From CAIXDB01 sp038327915 (GTDB taxonomy: Bacteria; Patescibacteriota; Minisyncoccia; Phycocordibacterales; DATDWN01), in NCBI GenBank assembly GCA_038327915.1, contig JBBQLO010000016.1, forward strand, positions 1 through 17,482: DNA of 17,482 nucleotides, written 5' to 3'. Both the position numbers and the translations under genes were made by a program. Shown in pieces: positions 14,450 through 17,482 of the stretch (its first letter is position 1; every line of letters starts with the position of its first letter). The notes under the pieces were generated by a model. It was not told the DNA's origin, ran no database searches, and saw only the letters and a list, made by a program, of their open reading frames with translations.

Positions 14450-16852
14450 TTAGAATTCTTGATAAATCAATGACCGAGGCTCAAAGTGAGCTGTGATGCT
14501 AACAGGCCCAGTTATGTTCAATACGCAGTCTCCTGTACCTGAGCATGAACCCGCGGGTGAGGTTGTCCAGCCAATAAATTTCCATTGAACTGTATCTGGA
14601 ATTGCCTGAAGAATAACTGTCGAGCCTTTTGGATATGTTTTTGAACAAACCCTTCCACACGATATGCCGTTATCAATACTCGTTACCGTGCCTCCTACGG
14701 TTTTGTTAACACTAACACTGAACGTCGGCAAAGGCGGGGCGGGAATTACAGTTTTTGAAAAAGAATTACTACCGTTGGAATTACTACACCTGAGGGTGAA
14801 TACTGTAGGATTTGTTAACCCTAAGACAGGTTCACTGCCACCGTTTTCAGATTTTCTACCCCTCCACCCTCCAGATGCTATGCACAAATCGGGATTATTA
14901 CCTGTTACCCATGTCAATCTAGTATCAAGTGGTGTAGGTCCAGTTAAAGGGTCGGCAAATATAGTGACTATTGGTGCTCTGCTTGGTGGAACATTTGTTA
15001 CTGTAATTCCTCCTGGCTGTCTACAAACCTGACCAAATACTTGAACACCATTTTGAATCATTTGAAAACTAAAAGGGTAGGTACCTGGTGCACTTGGCGC
15101 TGTAAAAGTAGTAGTAAATAAAGCTGACTGCCCAGGAGCAGTAGGACTATAAGTATTTGCGAGAGAAATTTGATTTGTTCCAGAACCCCATACCGATGTA
15201 TTAAGCGGAGAAAAACTCAGTGCGTGTGCTCCGTCGGATACTGATCTACTTATATTAGTCCATGTCTTTGAACCTGAATTTTTCATTTGTATCGTTCCAA
15301 TAAAAGAGGATCCTGGAGCAACGGAAGTAGGGGCATTTACGGAAACACATGTGGCATTGTTTGCTCCGCTGTTTACAACGAGCTGTGTATCCGCAGACTG
15401 AGTATATGTTTGATTGAGGACGCTATTATAAATACTTCCATTGACTGTAAGGGTGTAAGTGTTCGCAGGTATAGCTCCTGCAACTACAAATAATGTAGCT
15501 GTGCGATACGATGTTACTGAACCGGAGCTGATAGTAAACATATTTTGATCAAAACTACATGTGGCATTTGTGGGGCAACCTGATACAGAAAGAGTTAAAT
15601 CCCCTGTTCGTCTGGTGTTTATGTTTACCGTGTATGAGGTGGTGTCCCCGGGATATACAGTGCGAAAAGAAGGAAGAATGACAATATTGAATGGAGTTCC
15701 AATAGAACAATCGGATGGACACGAGCCAGGTGTTTCTCCTGGGTCACAAATACCATCGTAGTTACATGTTGGTGCTCCACAGAGAGGATCTACTTGTTGA
15801 CAGGCTTTCACTGCACCAAATGGCTGACATGAAGTCGCACAAGGAGTGTTTGGTGGTTGTGGACAATCTGCATTTGAGCTACATCCAGACGAACCTCCAG
15901 TGGAGCTGCCGCCGCAAACAGGGTTGACTGGATCACAAGAGTCTGTACAGGATGTAGCTGAATTAGAGGTATTTGCACACGATGTTCCCAAACACTCGTA
16001 GTGAGTACCCGTCGGACAAGAATTACCCGGAGGAGTGACTGGTGGGGTAGGATTTAGGGGGCTAGGCGCACCACCACATGGCCCAGGAGCTTCATTTTCA
16101 CCACAGACACTGGTTGCTGGGTATGAACAAGGCGTGGGAGTACATGCATTTAAACTAAAACAGGTAAAAATACTTGGTCGTGATCCGCTATTGTCAGTAT
16201 ATGAAGTATTAACACCTCCACAAGTAAAATTCCTAGTATATTCAAAGTAATGATATGAATCATTGGTCGTACCACAACACATTTCATCTTCGTCTGAACC
16301 ACAGGTATACGAACTATAGAATGCACACCTCTCATTCTTACATACAGAAAAAGCATTATTTTGCACACAACTTGAATCAGACGAAACAAGAGGATAACCG
16401 GTCGGGGCAAAACAACCTCCACCAGATATAACCCCAGTACATGAATTTTTACACGAAGAATCGCATGCAGATGCTGCGGGTGTCGCATATTCAGTTGCGT
16501 CATCGAGTGGCGTATTACATGTACAAGTTTCCCCAATAGTCCTCTTGCATATAGCGGAAGCATCTGAAGTTTTCGTAAATACAGACTCAAAGGATGTTAC
16601 TCCTGGGCACTGCTCTAACAAATCTGTTGTATTTGCACAACCATTTGTGTGTGTGCACGCAGATGTGCAACTTGCTATTTGACTACCGGGACAACTGCAT
16701 GTTTTTGGCTGGTTAATCGGACATTCACCGGTATTTGTAGGACAATATGTTTGTGGGCCACTGTTGCAAGTGAGTGCATAAGCAGAACCTGTTGAAAAAA
16801 TAAAAAGGAGAAAAACAAACGACCCAAAAAAAAGACTCGGAAAATATTTCAT
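14450..16852 (-). CDS. secreted Cys-rich multidomain surface protein
   Basis: An 800-aa exported protein, function unknown, probably surface or extracellular. A signal peptide ends near AYA (residue 25). Residues 26-382 hold 44 cysteines, including repeated CxxxC units (CTSAC, CDSSC, CTDSC, CATSC), and end in a calcium-loop-like YDGICDPGET segment (365-374). About 388-495 is an Ig-like beta domain. About 500-620 resembles the NBR1-type Ig domain (SVAPGSSFIGTIQMKNSG, then KTWT). About 625-705 is an Ig-like domain with LTWVTGNNPDLCIASGGW. About 710-792 resembles the divergent InlB B-repeat (GGTVTS … ISCGRVC … FIGWTT … HFE). There is no LPXTG, PEP-CTERM or C-terminal helix, so attachment, if any, is not visible. 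Domain names are from motif recognition only. The start at 16852 fits the -10 box 7 nt upstream. Confidence 0.88.
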   Translation of the reverse strand: MKYFPSLFFGSFVFLLFIFSTGSAYALTCNSGPQTYCPTNTGECPINQPKTCSCPGSQIASCTSACTHTNGCANTTDLLEQCPGVTSFESVFTKTSDASAICKRTIGETCTCNTPLDDATEYATPAASACDSSCKNSCTGVISGGGCFAPTGYPLVSSDSSCVQNNAFSVCKNERCAFYSSYTCGSDEDEMCCGTTNDSYHYFEYTRNFTCGGVNTSYTDNSGSRPSIFTCFSLNACTPTPCSYPATSVCGENEAPGPCGGAPSPLNPTPPVTPPGNSCPTGTHYECLGTSCANTSNSATSCTDSCDPVNPVCGGSSTGGSSGCSSNADCPQPPNTPCATSCQPFGAVKACQQVDPLCGAPTCNYDGICDPGETPGSCPSDCSIGTPFNIVILPSFRTVYPGDTTSYTVNINTRRTGDLTLSVSGCPTNATCSFDQNMFTISSGSVTSYRTATLFVVAGAIPANTYTLTVNGSIYNSVLNQTYTQSADTQLVVNSGANNATCVSVNAPTSVAPGSSFIGTIQMKNSGSKTWTNISRSVSDGAHALSFSPLNTSVWGSGTNQISLANTYSPTAPGQSALFTTTFTAPSAPGTYPFSFQMIQNGVQVFGQVCRQPGGITVTNVPPSRAPIVTIFADPLTGPTPLDTRLTWVTGNNPDLCIASGGWRGRKSENGGSEPVLGLTNPTVFTLRCSNSNGSNSFSKTVIPAPPLPTFSVSVNKTVGGTVTSIDNGISCGRVCSKTYPKGSTVILQAIPDTVQWKFIGWTTSPAGSCSGTGDCVLNITGPVSITAHFEPRSLIYQEF

Positions 16853-16859
16853 ATACTAT

Positions 16860-16868
16860 ATTTTATCA
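16860..16868 (-). promoter_or_regulatory. extended -10 promoter of the secreted protein gene, predicted leaderless start
   Basis: On the minus strand TGaTAAAAT ends 7 nt before the ATG at 16852. No good -35 or Shine-Dalgarno is visible, so the mRNA is predicted to start at or next to the start codon. Confidence 0.5.
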
Positions 16869-16913
16869 TGAATTTTCAAATACAAATAATGTAAAAACAA
16901 ACATGTGGACAAT

Positions 16914-16943
16914 AAAAAAGCGGCCAACTGGGAGGAAGGCCGC
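16914..16943 (-). terminator. intrinsic terminator of the right-edge minus-strand gene
   Basis: gcggcc (16920-16925) pairs with ggccgc (16938-16943) around a 12-nt loop. On the minus strand six U follow (16919-16914). It is a canonical Rho-independent terminator about 50 nt past the stop of the edge gene, built like the one at 2609-2639. Confidence 0.75.
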
Positions 16944-16969
16944 ATAGAAATTGAAAGGGTCAAAGTGAA

Positions 16970-17002
16970 AGTGAGAAACTTGCGAGTTTCTCACTGAGAA
17001 AC
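16970..17002 (-). repeat. overlapping hairpins over the stop codon of the edge gene
   Basis: agtgagaaac (16970-16979) pairs perfectly over 10 bp with gtttctcact (16986-16995). The latter arm can instead pair over 7 bp with a second gagaaac copy at 16996-17002. The two hairpins exclude each other, and both include the TGA stop (complement at 16991-16993). Confidence 0.5.
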
Positions 17003-17482
17003 GAGAATCTTGCCAAGATTGAGCTTGTAATACTGACCATCAACGCTGGCATAGATCTCGAACAAAGTAGGATCCAAAACGTCCGAGAGATGCAACTCTT
17101 TCTGCATCTCAAGTGGAATTTTGAAAACATATGCATCTAGGGCTGCATAACCTTTAACTGCCCAAGCACCTACAAATGCATCTGGAATAAGTATTCCATC
17201 AATCCATATCAGAAATTTGGCATCGTTGAGGATCGGAATATTTTCTACCGGCACCACTCCTGGTGCCAAATCTTTCCCCCTCCCACCGGAACCATACAAA
17301 TTGAAGTAGCGATTGCTAGGGTCATTTCCTGAGTCTTCAATATATAAGCGTAACCCACCCGTACTGTCCGGAGTATGGACAGCCGTAGGATGACGGCCAA
17401 TTATATTTATCCTCACTTTTCCGCTCATATTCCGGGAAGTCACAGAAACTTCATTTTGACCTTCGGGAATATTTGGTACAAT
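16991..17482 (-). CDS. unrecognised gene, 3' part only (runs off the window)
   Basis: The minus-strand frame is open from the window edge (17482) to a TGA at 16991-16993. A GTG at 17443 could start a 150-aa protein, but the 13 upstream codons are open and protein-like (IVPNIPEGQNEVS), so the gene most likely continues outside. The 163 visible residues alternate beta-like segments and turns (KVRINIIGR, GLRLYIEDSG, RYFNLYG, KFLIWIDG, FEIYASVDGQYYKLNLGKI), suggesting a beta-rich, possibly extracellular or virion-type domain. No catalytic motif, signal or membrane segment is visible in this part. GC is about 50% by hand count in sampled lines, above the AT-rich genes here, and the gene has its own U6 terminator. 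I do not recognise the family. Confidence 0.75.
   Translation of the reverse strand: MVPNIPEGQNEVSVTSRNMSGKVRINIIGRHPTAVHTPDSTGGLRLYIEDSGNDPSNRYFNLYGSGGRGKDLAPGVVPVENIPILNDAKFLIWIDGILIPDAFVGAWAVKGYAALDAYVFKIPLEMQKELHLSDVLDPTLFEIYASVDGQYYKLNLGKILVSQ

Noticed and set aside
16150..16590. 146-aa minus-strand frame inside the secreted protein gene
   Set aside because: A shifted-frame shadow of the Cys-rich coding sequence; the main frame is supported by its signal peptide and domain motifs.

Overview
The window looks like part of a chromosome from a Candidate Phyla Radiation (Patescibacteria, Parcubacteria-like) bacterium. This is inferred from the AT-rich sequence (roughly 35-43% GC in lines sampled by hand), the compact gene set, the reduced and rearranged cell-wall cluster, a DUF2127 membrane protein, and a large secreted protein with CPR-style Ig, InlB-like and Cys-rich modules. 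TGA is a normal stop (it ends scpB and dacA), so a recoded lineage such as Gracilibacteria/Absconditabacteria is unlikely. No rRNA, tRNA, CRISPR array or insertion sequence was seen.

Layout. 1-2604 (+): a possible tail of an upstream gene, a hairpin, then scpA, scpB and an anchored D,D-carboxypeptidase (dacA-like), packed closely. 2658-3038 (-): a small receiver-like gene, about 58% GC, with its own promoter, strong Shine-Dalgarno and U-tract terminator, unlike everything around it. 3144-6137 (+): glutamine-dependent asparagine synthetase (asnB), then mraY. 6253-6900 (-): a divergent GNAT-like gene placed between mraY and ftsW. 7001-12034 (+): a tight run of ftsW, murG, gltX and an M23 (EnvC-like) peptidase. 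12149-13123 (+): a tyrosine recombinase with all catalytic residues. 13195-13689 (+): DUF2127 membrane protein. 13733-14299 (-): membrane-anchored lysozyme-like protein. 14450-16852 (-): an 800-residue secreted Cys-rich multidomain protein. 16991 to the window edge (-): the 3' part of an unrecognised gene.

Most genes serve the envelope and cell division. MraY and MurG make lipid II, FtsW polymerises glycan, DacA, the M23 peptidase and the lysozyme-like protein trim or cut it, ScpAB and the recombinase handle chromosome segregation, and the 800-aa protein is probably surface or secreted.

The clearest system-level signal is in the promoters. Several genes on both strands carry an extended -10 box (TGnTATTAT/TATAAT/TAAAAT) or a plain TATACT ending only 6-8 nt before the start codon, which predicts leaderless mRNAs. 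The GC-rich 126-aa gene instead has a real leader with AGGAGAG. Other points worth checking are a Glu in place of the conserved metal-binding Asp in MraY, and a TTGACA-17-TGcTACTAT promoter that carries an inverted repeat in its spacer and gives an mRNA beginning with a hairpin.
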